64,000 nt of DNA from Branchiostoma floridae (lineage: Eukaryota > Chordata > Leptocardii > Amphioxiformes > Branchiostomatidae). The stretch is taken from NCBI RefSeq assembly GCF_000003815.2, contig NC_049980.1, forward strand, positions 11,561,460 through 11,625,459. The letters run 5' to 3'. The translations under genes were made by a program, and so were the position numbers. Numbering within the stretch: the stretch's first letter is position 1; every line of letters starts with the position of its first letter. Positions 35,721 through 47,543 of the stretch are shown here, one piece after another. Under the pieces are notes generated by a model that saw only the letters and a list, made by a program, of their open reading frames with translations, did no database searches and was not told the origin of the DNA.

Positions 35721-37464
35721 TGTACCCACATCACTAGGAGCTGATAACGGTACTTAGACGTAGTTATTGTACAGGAAATTGTTGAATGGCTTCATGTAAT
35801 TTCACGATGAAAATCTTCTGAATGGAAGATGCGGTGTTCTTTTTTCACTTTCGGAAAAATAGGAGCTGCCGCGATATACTTAAAAACAATAAGTCATGCA
35901 TAGGGGCTCCTGTGGAAGATTATCTTCTTCCATATGGGCCAGGGGCATCTTGAGCAAGCTCTGTTTTGACCTGGAATCAATTCACAATACTAGTCCACTT
36001 TGGGGGATAATGTACTGTTAAGATGTTCCATTTTTGCGCATGGGTGATTTGGAACAGTCCAATGTTGCGTGGGAAGGGGTATGGCTGAAATATGCTGTAT
36101 TTGCTCTCAAGCAAATGTCGGCCTTTCTAGTATTCATTTACAATGTTACATGCTATATCCGTGCTTTATGAACCCATAGGGGAGAAGAAAAATTGCCATA
36201 TTTACCTCCCCCTTACGTTTATAAAAAGGTCAGCCCCATAGAAAAATTAAATTCTTATATACAACACGGGGGACATACTATTTTTCAGATCTTTTAATTT
36301 TTCTGCCATTATAGTACAGAAAGCAAGTAATTGGCAGGGGTAACATAATGTACGCATGATGTGGAAAGGCATACATATACATGGGGTGCACATTTGTGGA
36401 AACTTGAAATAGATAAATGGTACAACTGGTGTCCTGTCACACATGTATACATAATTATACGATCCAAGCCCAAAATGATATGAGTGGAAGGTATTACTGA
36501 GAGAAAAGCAACATGTAGTTGCCTGCAAATGTTGCATTTCCTGGAAATATCTGCATATTTACGCTCAACAAAGGCTGACAATTTAGGTCAGGTTTATCCT
36601 TAAAGGCTATACGTGTGTGTGTCAAGGCCAAGGGTTAATTACTTGTTTATGTATGTCACAAAATTGATCAGTCGAACTTCATGTCACCATTTGCTGATAT
36701 AGAATACACGATGGAGACATCCGAGAGGCGTCTACATCTGGTCAGTGAGCCGGCTTCTAATGAACGTCAGCAGTGACATACGGGGGACGTTTGCGGCGGG
36801 TGCAGGTCGAGGATTGCACAAGAGAATAGTTGATACAAGTTACAAGAAAAGTCACGGGCATGACGAAACTTCAAATGGTTTACCTTTTGCATTTACAAAT
36901 ACTTCGACGTGATGTGATATGCAATACGTTGTGTAACAACACTATTTTAGAATGTTTAAGTCACATGTGGTCGTCCGTTTAAAATGATTTAACAGCCCCG
37001 AAGAAACGACAAAAACTCTAGGGCTTGTCTAGGTACAAAACGGGTGCTAGCCACGCAAGGATTTGTGTCTTGTTTTTGTTTTTGCTTTGGTGAGCACAGG
37101 TTGGACATATTTCATTTGAAATGTTACATATTATCAATATAAATGTATTTGTTCAACAATGATAGAAAATAGAATTGGGAAAGGATGCTTGTCTTTCTTG
37201 AACTACTCTGTTCCTATATGGCCTGACGAACTCAAAGTAGTACGTTTACGTAGTATAACGAGTTGTTGCGTTTTATACGTATTGTATTGGGAGTACGGGG
37301 TGACCAAGTTTGGTGTGTCATGATATAAACTTCCATGATAACATACTACAACCTCTGTGTTTGTCTCTGCATTTTTGCTTGTGTATTCATCTCTAATATT
37401 CAGTAAAATAGTAAAGAGTAAAAAAAGTCCTCAGTCAAAAATGGCACTCTACTCGTACCTGGTG

Positions 37465-37865
37465 ATGCATATATGAACACTTGAATCTCTCAAACCACCT
37501 GGCCACTGCGTCATTGAACAACAGCAATAGTGTTATAGAACTCCGGGCCAGTGTTAGGGCCGTACGATTGGGCAATCGCCAAAACGTATGTACGTTTTTA
37601 CACTCTCTTTGTGAAGCTAGACTCCTTCTGAAAACAAGTCCTAGTACAGTGTGTACACACGGTAAATACGTACACAAATAAATTCTTAGAAGAGCACCTT
37701 GTGGTGCACTGACCTAAGTACGCGTGTCGGGTCAAACGTGGGTCAGTGGAGAGGTGAAGGTCCAAAGTACCCCTAACACTGGCCCGGAGTTCTATAACAC
37801 TATTGCTGTTGTTCAATGACGCAGTGGCCAGGTGGTTTGAGAGATTCAAGTGTTCATATATGCAT
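37465..37865. repeat. Long inverted repeat, ~95-bp arms
   Basis: The left arm (37465-37559) starts ATGCATATATGAACACTTG and the right arm (37771-37865) is its near-perfect complement. The central part is about 210 bases. A solo diverged arm occurs near 29060-29130. Non-coding despite open frames in both arms. Confidence 0.8.
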
Positions 37866-38460
37866 GGCAAATTATAGATGGGAGAAGGGGTGGATCAGAA
37901 GCAAAGCTCTTGACTAAGGCCCCTCTCTACTAGACGGTGATCGTTGAGCGACCGTAGGGCAAACAAATAGATTTTTGTGTGACTATTGATTTCATAATCG
38001 GGATATGCTGTAAGCAAAAGAAATATGATTCGAAAGACATAAAGAACGTAACACATCATCCTTCATCAATGAATTTTGGTTGGTTATGCGTCACATTTTG
38101 GTCACACAGTGGTCACAGTGTGGTCGCAGCCTTTAGTGAAAAGTGATAAGTCAAAATTGACTCTTCTGTTCACGGAAATGAAATTGAACAAAGGTATTAT
38201 CTACGGTAGAAATCTATGTTCTCAATTTGTCTATTGAAAACCAATTGCAAGAAAGTGTGTATATCTAATCCGACCACGCGATAACGGCCGAGCCGTTTTA
38301 ATCACCGAATTAAATTTTAGAGATGCTGCATTGCTTTGTCCTGTCGCTATGCGGCGCTGTGGTCTTAGTCAGGCGACTAGTCTTTACTTGCAATAGCACT
38401 GTACACTGGCATCCAGGTGTGCGCACGGGCATGTATAGATGTGTTCGAGGCTTGAAGTTC
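37690..38460. repeat. Segmental duplicate upstream of gene F
   Basis: Partner of 28930-29540. The block shared with gene E's upstream region is split here by a foldback insertion at about 37918-38150 (CTACTAGACGGTGATCG left end). Confidence 0.65.
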
Positions 38461-39400
38461 ATTTCTCTATAGGTGTGTGAGAAATTACCGTTGCTAAATC
38501 ATCTAGATCGCACACAGAGGGCGAAAGATAGAGAAGGATGGAGGGAACTTGTGCTGGAAGCGACCATAGTCCCGACCCTCTAAATGCCGGTACGTTGTCG
38601 ACAGATCTAAAGGCATTCATTGTACTGCCGCTTATACGTATTTTCTTACACCACAAGACGAACACAACAATATGGGAAAGACCAACAGTCATCATTAGTG
38701 TACCCAAAAACTTTTTAAAGCTTTGAAAGCCTTGAAAATGTAAAAAATCTCAATATAAAGACATTTATCTATTGGTAATTGGTACAATGGCGGAATGTTT
38801 ACTGGTTTTCTGCTGCTTTTTGATGGTTAGCAAATAAAAATCCGCGTACACGTACTAAATCTATCTAATATTGCAAAGTACACACGTTCCAAAAACGTAA
38901 TTAAAACCTCTAATCAACCTATGCATGTAAGGACATGAAGGAGGGTGAGACCAGCCGTAAACGTTGGTAACGGCTCGTCTAAACGGTAAACACGCTGACC
39001 CTTCTATTGATTATTCCATCAAGGTTATCTAGGGTCGTGATGAAGCGAATAACATTGCCGACCTGTTGACTGTACAGTGGACAGATGTGGGGCTGGTGCG
39101 GAAGGGCTCACATAGGGGTGGTCAGAAAAATGTACGGAGCTTTTATCAAGTTCTTTTGGGTACCCTGGTATACCGAATGATCGAATTTATCATTTTGTTG
39201 CAATCGGTTCAATTGAATCAGCCCAGTGCAGATAGCTATAGATTAGAAATAACGAAATATTTAACTTGATGATATTGTCATTTTAGGTGATACCAGAAAC
39301 CCCTTGGATATACTCTTGTCTTGTGATTACTTAAAAAAAATAGTGTTCAAATGGTACTCTGCGCCTTAACGTTGTACGGAGCGCAGAGTCAATCGGAACG

Positions 39401-42400
39401 ATGGCTACGTCTGGGATTGTGAAACTTTTATTCGTTGCCACTACCGTCTTTGTATATCCCAGCCTTTCAAGAGGACTTCCTGAAAGCGTCAAGTACAGAG
39501 GTGAGATACGCAAATGTTATCTCAGCGTCACAGAAAAGTCTTGAGTAGCTGAAAGACTTCATAATTCGTGTTGGCACTTGTCATCAATCATTCTGAAACA
39601 TGTAATGAGAGCCTTTTTCTCTGAAAGGTGAATTGGAAACGCTTTCTTCAGAATTACTAGGGAGAGCAAAATGGACGACTTCAATATGATGTTGCCTATT
39701 AAATTCTCATATCAACAAGTGTTGCCCACGCTGTAGGGTACTGTAATCTTTAACATGCATTGAAGAGAATATATTCCAACCGGGCGCGTGATCGCACCAC
39801 TAAACTAGCCATCGCAATGTTTGAAAATTACATATGAACACTATCTTGTCTACTCCGGATCAGTCAAAATCATGATCAACATTAAATTATGTTTTTATGT
39901 GTTTTGTTCAGCATCCTCAGTTGTCTGCAACTTCCCCCTTGGTATCGAGAATGGCAACATCTTAGACCGTCAAATGTCAAACTATTACGAAAATCCTGGA
40001 TATGAAGCATGGAAAGGCCGCCTTAACGGTCCCGGCGCCTGTTGGATTCCGGATACCATGACAGAGAAATGGTTGATGGTTAGTATGTTACCATTATTTG
40101 ACACTAACGTCCAGCCACATGTTCTTCTAATAACAGCAATTTCTTGAAGTGATGTATCACATACATCTATTTTGTACTTTGTGTAATAGTCGTTGCCATA
40201 CATTGTACCATGTACAATTGTCGTGCGATAAAGTTTTTTTCATCACAGTCCCACCTTAACGTATAACTAGCCGAAAATGGTGCAACATGCATTATGAATT
40301 TGTTATGCCTTAGTTATATGATAGTGTCAATACTTCCTGAAGTGTCATCTTCTCAAGCGAAAAGATGTTGACCATCCTGTTAGCTTAGCACCTTAAAATA
40401 GTTAAATTGTATAGTGTTGTTTCTGTTTTCTTGTATATGTCTGTTAATTCATATTATATGCAACCTGTACCTAGCCCGTCGAGGCATGAATGTACAATAA
40501 AGGTCTTCCGTTTATTCATTATAACTAAGGGTTAGTGACCCGCCCCGAGGTGTATATGGTGCCATAACGCCTGGTCCTTTGCTATAACCACCAAATAAAA
40601 CCGAGTGAGCGAACAAGGCGTTATGACACCATGTACACCGAGGAACAGGTGGGTCATTAACGTTATCATCATATAGCCTACCCAAACTTGCAAACCCTTG
40701 TATGACGCATAGATCCCTTGGTACTATACGTGTGAATTCCTTTGTCGAATTTTAGAAAATATACATTTGCTCTTTGGTACATACATATGTAAGGAGATTA
40801 CAGATTGCATTTTGAAACCAAAATTTCCACAGAAAATATTCGAAACATTGCAGTCCTTAGCTTTTTAGAACAACAAAACTCATTATCAATGTTAACAGAA
40901 TGAGCCATTCCCCCTTGCAGTCTGTACTTATTCCCTCTGCTCTGGCATATGTTTCGCTCCTTTTGATTGGCCAAGGCATACATATACCTTACTTTCTTGT
41001 GTGTATCGATCCTTCTGATTGGTCAAAATTAATCTACACCAGCACCGTTGTCGATTTGCATTGACACCGGTGCCGGTGTCAATTCATTCTGACCAATCAG
41101 AGGAGCGCTACACACCGGCCTGGCCGGAATCTATGTGTTACTGCGTCATAACCAACGTGGAACGGGGCCTTCTGATCGGTCCGTGGCGCCTGGCTATATG
41201 ATCATGACAACACAGCATCAAACGAATAAAAGATAGTCGTGGGACTAAAACAACTACAAGAACGAAACAAATAGTTGATCTTAGACTTGTCCTCTGCTAC
41301 CTTGAAAATTACGCAGACAAAAGGCAGGAAGTGGTATAAATGTTTTAAAAATTTGAACTAGTGATTGGCCTTCCTCAGGTTAATTTTATGGTTGAACGGC
41401 ACGTGAGCGGCATTCAAACGCAAGGCTTTGAAGATGGATGGGTGGAGACATTCCAAGTAGAAATTGGAAATGTTGGCACGTCAACATGGACACCTCTATT
41501 TGCAACGGTATGCGAAAGATTGTTTGTCCTTCTAGGAATAAAATGTTATCCTCTATTGCGTTTACACTTTTTGCAACTGTGCCTTGCATGGATTTCGAGG
41601 TTACATAAGTGTTTTCAATTTATTTTTTTTTTACTTTTGTTACCTACGTGTTTTCCAATTTTGCAGTTGTAATGGTTATCTTCCACAGGACCTAGCTGGA
41701 AACACAGACAACGTCACAGTCGTACAGAATGACTTCAACACGGTAATCGAGATTCAGTACATCCGTTTTGTCGTCAAGACTTACCATGTCGCCGCGAAGA
41801 TGAGGATAGAGTTCCTGGGATGTGATGGTAAGTTGTCACCCATCTGTCTTTATTCTTTCTTCTAGTCCACATCCAATATCGCAATTAAGAATACACAACA
41901 TATCCTATTTGGTACAAATAATTAATTATATGAGTTACATAGTTCAATCACGTTTGACGTATGTCCTTGCTTGTCCACGAAAGATGCTAGCCGAAATGTT
42001 GAAAATGTGCTTCCCATTCTTTCTTTTTCGCCTAAAGATACCGACGACTGCCAGTCCAACCCCTGTAAGAACGGCGGTACCTGTGTGGACGGACTGGACT
42101 CCTACTCCTGTAACTGTACTAACGGCTTCAGTGGAGACACATGCGAAGGTACAACGTCATACTTCACTTGAATATTCTTACATGTACTAAAGAAGACAAG
42201 AAAACATGATAAGATTTTCCGTTTAATTAGGAGACCTACATCGTATAATAAAAGAGGAAAATATCGGTATCTTTGTTTAGTTTGCCCATGACCTAAGATC
42301 ACCTAAGTCTGAAGGTGCTTTGACTGAATTTTATGCAAAGAAATGTAGTGGTTCGAAAACAGTAAACGCTCTGTTTTAAAGAGGTCGCCACCATATCGCT

Positions 42401-44940
42401 CCTAATTTAACTTTTCTCTTTGCCCCTTCAGAAAAGGCAACTACAATTGCGATGCCAACAACTACACCAATTGCTCTTACCACGAGCACTATCACAACGG
42501 TCACCCTGTCCCAGATGACTGTCCCGCCTACAACAGGCGTATCTACACCCCACGTGCCCACAACAACAACGACCCAGGCATCCACTACCGTGTTGTCAAA
42601 TGGGCCAACCGATCTTCCTACAACTGCTGACCTTCCCACAACCACACCAGGCACTACGGCCAAAGCAACCACTATGGATATACAAACAACTGTGACAGCG
42701 AACACCGTAACATCGACCACGCCTTTTCTTACCAACGATGTCTCGACCCAACACATAACCGCCAACGACAAACATTCTACGGCTTTAGGTCAATCCACGT
42801 TGGATTCAGGGACTATCAACACAAAGCCAGAGTCCACGTCAAAGTTCGCCTTGGAAGATTCAACAACAGATACCACTGAGTCATCAAACCAGCCAGTCAG
42901 TCAACCAGCTACATCCGGCGCACTGATCGGTAAGGAAAATGTTTACTTTGACCTTAGGTCATTAGGATAGGACATCATAATCGAATGGAGATACGTGTTT
43001 GGGAAAGGCCACATCCCACGCACGTTATTAAAGAACCCATCACACACCTTTCGAAAAAGAGTAGGGGCATACCCCGGTGTGCGATGGTGCAAACCTTCAG
43101 AATGTTGAAGGTGGCAACATCAACTTTCATAATTCCAACAGGTGCGATAAAATCGCTACATAAGAAAATATACGAATTGAAAGTGATTTAAAGATATGTA
43201 CCCATGCATCATCAGTAATGCTGAGGTACATGTATATACACTTCAGATATTTAGGCGTTCAAGACAATCTTGAGAAGAGATCTATAATAATGTTTTCTTA
43301 TGTGGCCGTATTATGGCACCCGATGGAATTATGAGAGCTGTTGTTAACCTCAAAAGAAAAATCAAGAATAAGTAGCATAGCAAAAATAATGACAATTTGT
43401 TGTCCAGGTGCCATTGTTGGCGGGGTCTGTGCTGGAGTTGTCGTCATGACATCACTTGTGGCAACAGCCGTGCTACTCCACAAACGGTAAGGGAAGTGTC
43501 AACACTTTTCGATGTACGTTCAACGTGACGGGGTTGCAATTTCAATTTTTGAAATCAAACTTGTCATGAAATTAGGATGAAATGTCTGTGTAATATCTAA
43601 AGAAAATCTGGGGCAGGGGAAATGTCATGTAGTCTATGAATTGGATGACTGCAACTGTACGATCCAAAAGGTTAAGATGGAGTTCTCAGTTATATTATTT
43701 TTGAATCTAAGTTCATTATTGTTATGGTTTGAGATCTGTTATATCACTGTTGAATCTAAGTTAACTACTGTTACAGTATCTCATATTATTTTTTGAATCT
43801 AAGTTCATTATTGTTATGGCTATATTGAAATCACTTTTGTTATTTTTGCTGTCATTTTGTTGGATGGTCCCCCAACTCTTGTTTGTCTTTGGTTATTTGA
43901 AAACCCAATGAAAAAAAAAAAAAAGATGGAGTTCTGGCTCATCAGCAATGTAAATGTACATACCACATATCCAAACCAGTTTTTCTGTGGTTTAGGAGGA
44001 ACATTAGAACTTCAAAGTATCTTTCAATCATTTTCCAATCGTGTTTGTTTCAACATATAATCATCCTCTTTGCCTTGTTGAAATAAAGAATACACGACCA
44101 TTTTATCTGTGAAACAAGTAGATGTTGTCCTCGGGATTGCTTTATTTAAACCATTCCTGAATAGGTGAGGTCAAAAGTTCTAAATGTAACTGCAAAACAA
44201 ATAAACCACCATGGTGCGAAAAAGTACACCCGCAAAAGTCCGTACATATCTCTTATTGATCTTCTGTGGTCCACTTCAGATAGCGCCCTTATCAAAGGTT
44301 TCCAATATCTCTCTATGAGTGAACCACAGTTGGTCCAAACACGAGGCTTAAGGTATTTACACGTTACTCGGCGTGTTTATTACACCTAGGTAGCGTCAGT
44401 GCGCCTCTGTCATCTCTGATGTGTCCACATAACCCCTGCAACTTTTATCTGGGGACCTTCGACACCGGGATCTAGAAACGGCACAGAATAGGGTACAGAA
44501 TTAATTGATTAACACAGCTGTGAAAGGGTTTATTAATGGCGTGTTGATTGAGTTAGGGACATGAATATATCAACCTGCTTACATTGTCACATATGGTTAA
44601 TCGATGAAATCATAGTGTTTAAGATAAGAAGAATACATTCCCAATATATAGTAACATGTTAATTATGGTCCTTTTTCAACTAAAGATTGATAGTTCAATC
44701 TTTATATGTCGGTATGGTGGTCTTGAAAAGACGTCTTCTACCAGGAAACACCTTTGTTCCGCCATACCTTCCATTGTAATTTGGAGAATTCCAATAAATA
44801 TATCAACCAAGGAAGGCAAATTGTGCGTCTTAGGTTTATAGATACGTCTGTCAGTAATCACAGTTGCGGTTATTTTCTTTCTCCGCAGAAAGAAACTCAA
44901 GAGGCAGGTGCTTCCATCTGACGACATCCGCTTGGTGTGA
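39401..44940 (+). CDS. Gene F: FA58C + EGF receptor with mucin-like stalk
   Basis: Exons: 39401-39500 (signal peptide), 39921-40078, 41379-41507, 41689-41827 (FA58C, residues 34-175), 42038-42148 ([19 protein letters not shown]; Asx-hydroxylation pattern), 42432-42929 (166-residue Thr/Ser/Pro stalk), 43408-43486 (membrane helix), 44889-44940 (short basic tail, [16 protein letters not shown]). The sum, 1266 nt, gives exactly 421 aa with no break. D is the nearest paralogue (same exon phases and lengths through EGF), but F has a long mucin-like stalk where D has a 22-residue exon. One Trp of the FA58C core (GAWW in D) is Cys in F (GACW). AATAAA occurs at 45683. Confidence 0.85.
40165..40240 (+). 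mobile_element. Solo LINE 3' tail
   Basis: TTGTGTAATAGTCGTTGCCA and GTACCATGTACAATTGTCGTG match the 3' UTR of the LINE end at 3530-3580. Confidence 0.7.
40440..40515 (+). mobile_element. Solo LINE 3' tail of second family
   Basis: CCTGTACCTAGCCCG...GGCATGAATGTACAATAAAGG matches the 3' UTR of the interrupted LINE at 25970-26012. Confidence 0.7.
40531..40661. repeat. Foldback element, ~45-bp arms
   Basis: GTTAGTGACCCGCCCCGAGG at the left pairs with CCGAGGAACAGGTGGGTCATTAAC at the right, with GGTGCCATAACGCC / GGCGTTATGACACC within the arms. In F's intron. Confidence 0.7.
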
Positions 44941-46131
44941 AAAAGTCCAGTTCAACGGGACCACCACGAAGTTACAGAGTTTACAGTGACACGCCTTGTT
45001 TTACTTAGACAGTAGATGTGTGCACATAAAAAACATTGCGTTTGAAGCTCTTTTCGTCAAGATTGAAAGATTATCATAGTTGATTACAGACATTTTCTGT
45101 GGGTTGCCCATACCTGCATTATCTGCTTTTCAATTCAAATTCTATCCTTTTAATTTCAATCTTACCCTCCATGTTATTGACCTATAGGGACTAATAACTA
45201 TATCTAGCAAGCTTTTGACAAAGGAAGGTCAAGGTCAGAAGACATGATAGAATATCAATCATACATATGTACCTAATCTTGTCATCAACATTAAGACTCT
45301 ATGCATACATAGATTTCTGTTTTTGGTTATGATACAAGATTACAACATGCTTTAACACTAAAAAGACCATTTCTGTTTGGATGTCATTAAATAACAATGG
45401 GATGTACTTTGAAACGCTTGATAACTGTAAGCATGATCCTCCAATGTTTGCCTAATTAATGATTATCTAACGTTAAGTTTGTAGAAGTAGGTTTATATAA
45501 ACGCTGACAAGGCTTAAGCACACAATCTCAAAATTCGAGTGCATGTTCCCTCTCTTTAGGCGTGTCCAATTATTTCTATTTCTTGGCCTTTTATGTTCTG
45601 ATGTGAGCATTTGTTTGGGTAAAGTATTTATCTGGTAATGCAAATATTGTCAGTTTAAATTTCCCGCTACTATGTGTGTTTCAATAAATGAATGGTATGC
45701 TCTTATGTTTGAAAAGTTACGCGTTTCACTGCAGGAAAGGAGTGCCTTCATAAGTTATGGTATTCGTGATGAATTGGCATATATCACTGAGTCCACCATG
45801 TGGAATTGATCTGAATTGCAGTGTAGATTCGCACTGATAACACGACACATCACAAGACAGTGTGTCTCTGATAGGGTTTTCCAAGGTTCAAACCACAGAG
45901 AACCTAATTAAAGAAAACAAACATCGATTATCCAAAGTAGGCATTAAACGACTCTTAATTGTTAGTATAATATGACAAATAGACCATATAAATGGTTAGT
46001 CAGCTGTAAGCTGGTCAGGTATTACACTGACAGACTACTGTAAACCCGCATGTGGATGCTCGTTGGATACCTTCACTCACTATTTCAAACTTTGCTCATT
46101 CTGATCGTATCGAGGACAGGTGAACTCAAGG
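44941..46131. other. Intergenic, F to G
   Basis: F's 3' UTR with AATAAA at 45683, then G's upstream region. No gene recognised. Confidence 0.4.
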
Positions 46132-46494
46132 ATGACCTTTGGTTTCCAGTCGCCCGTTTTTGCCGTGCTGCTTTCCGTGGCTGCATGGTTGGGAGCAGCT
46201 CAACCATCCACGAGCCAATCACAGGGTAGGCATAGTTCATTTCGATGACAAATTTGGTATTGTTTTAGCGTGTCATGATACATTATCTTTATGCGTGCGA
46301 AATTAGAACTGATCCAAGACCAACGTTAGACCTATATGCGTGCGAAAGTATAACTGATCAAAGACTAAAGGTGATTGGTGACTGGAAAAACGTCTATACA
46401 GTCACATAACGTTATATACATCAATGTCGTACATAATTCATCTAGTCTCTAGAGTGCAGTTGAGTGTGGTTCGGGGATTGAAACTTAAGTTACT

Positions 46495-46690
46495 AATACC
46501 CCTTTTTACTAGGACGAAGCTCTCCCTGAAAATGTGACAGTTCGCACAACGAATTGTATAGAAAAAAAACGGATCTTTGTGCGCTTTGTGTTTTTGTTGT
46601 CTTTTTAGTCATACTCTTACATTTTGTATTATATGGCCATTATGAAATCGGAGGATACGGAGACATCCGCTTTAGTTCACAGTTATTGTT
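46495..46690. repeat. Possible foldback element (left end)
   Basis: ATACCCCTTTTTACTAGGACG resembles the left end at 61237. A matching right end was not clear. In G's intron 1. Confidence 0.35.
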
Positions 46691-47246
46691 TTGTTTTTCT
46701 TTGAACTTTTAAAGTTTGTCATGGAATCACGTTTGTTTTAATATTGCCGAGAGGGACATTCATTTTAGCCGGTTTTTGGTAAGCAAACTGTCCTATGGTG
46801 TATACCCCCATTTCATGACGTACAGTTTGTCGACCAATTAGATAAAGCTTTACTTCTAAAAGGGAACTTAGCATGTCAACGTAACTTTAAATGTATAGTG
46901 TCTCTGTCAATCGATCGCAGTTTTGAAAGTTACGGTCGCTCTTTAAATCCGTAGGTTACATGATGGAAACGTTCAAAAACTTTCTATCGTTGTAGACATT
47001 TAATGGTTAGGAATTATCATTACTGTTAATGCTGTGTCAAGTGAAATAACACCGAATGCACATGCAGGCAAACATATTCTCTCCAAGGTCTCCATTTCTA
47101 AATTCCAAGCAGGAAAATCACTACATTGTTGTTTGCCGTGCAACTGATAAAGTGCGTGCAGGGTGCATGCCTTACAAAGAATGAGACTGATTTGAGAAGG
47201 ATTGAAGTTCAGCAAAACACAGGTCACGATAAGACAAGACACCCGT

Positions 47247-47291
47247 ACCATGAACTACATTCTGCCAATCTCTGCACGTAGTTCATGGTAT
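47247..47291. repeat. Small hairpin
   Basis: TACCATGAACTAC pairs with GTAGTTCATGGTA across 19 bases. No known function. Confidence 0.5.
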
Positions 47292-47477
47292 GAGTTCATG
47301 CCTGGTATGAGGAAGATAAAACGAAACTTTCTAATAACGCTTGGTTCTATCTAGATACAAAGCCATGATCGCAACAGCTATAATCACATGTTTATCATTT
47401 CACTACAATCCATTACTAGTCGCTCAAGTAAAACACACGGTTGCCAGTAAATTTAAGATCTACAAAGTAGATTTGAA

Positions 47478-47543
47478 TGTAGTTTTGAATGGCAACCTCT
47501 AAGGATGTACGGTATTCCTTAGAGGTTGCCATTCAAAACTACA
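47478..47543. repeat. Perfect 28-bp hairpin with 10-base loop
   Basis: The left arm starts TGTAGTTTTGAATGGCAACC and the right arm ends GGTTGCCATTCAAAACTACA; 28 of 28 bases pair. Its size fits a miniature foldback element or a small-RNA precursor. It lies in G's 2.5-kb first intron, which is otherwise featureless. Confidence 0.8.

Larger units (their letters stand above)
33919..36130 (+). mobile_element. Helitron-like element ends bracketing E's last exon
   Basis: 33919-34320 matches the 5' half of 21119-21932 (TATATTTCAGCCATAC, TTTC repeat, GACC-TAAAATTTGGCACA). 36050-36130 matches its 3' end, including the ATTTGCT/AGCAAAT hairpin and CTAG-T. Between them lie unrelated sequence, E's terminal exon and a foldback element. 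It could be one long copy or two partial ones. Confidence 0.55.

Noticed and set aside
37435-37870. Matching open frames on opposite strands (NLSNHLATASLNNSN)
   Set aside because: Both come from arms of the long inverted repeat, not from related genes.
42376-42771. 131-residue Val-rich frame on the minus strand
   Set aside because: Antisense shadow of F's Thr-rich stalk exon.
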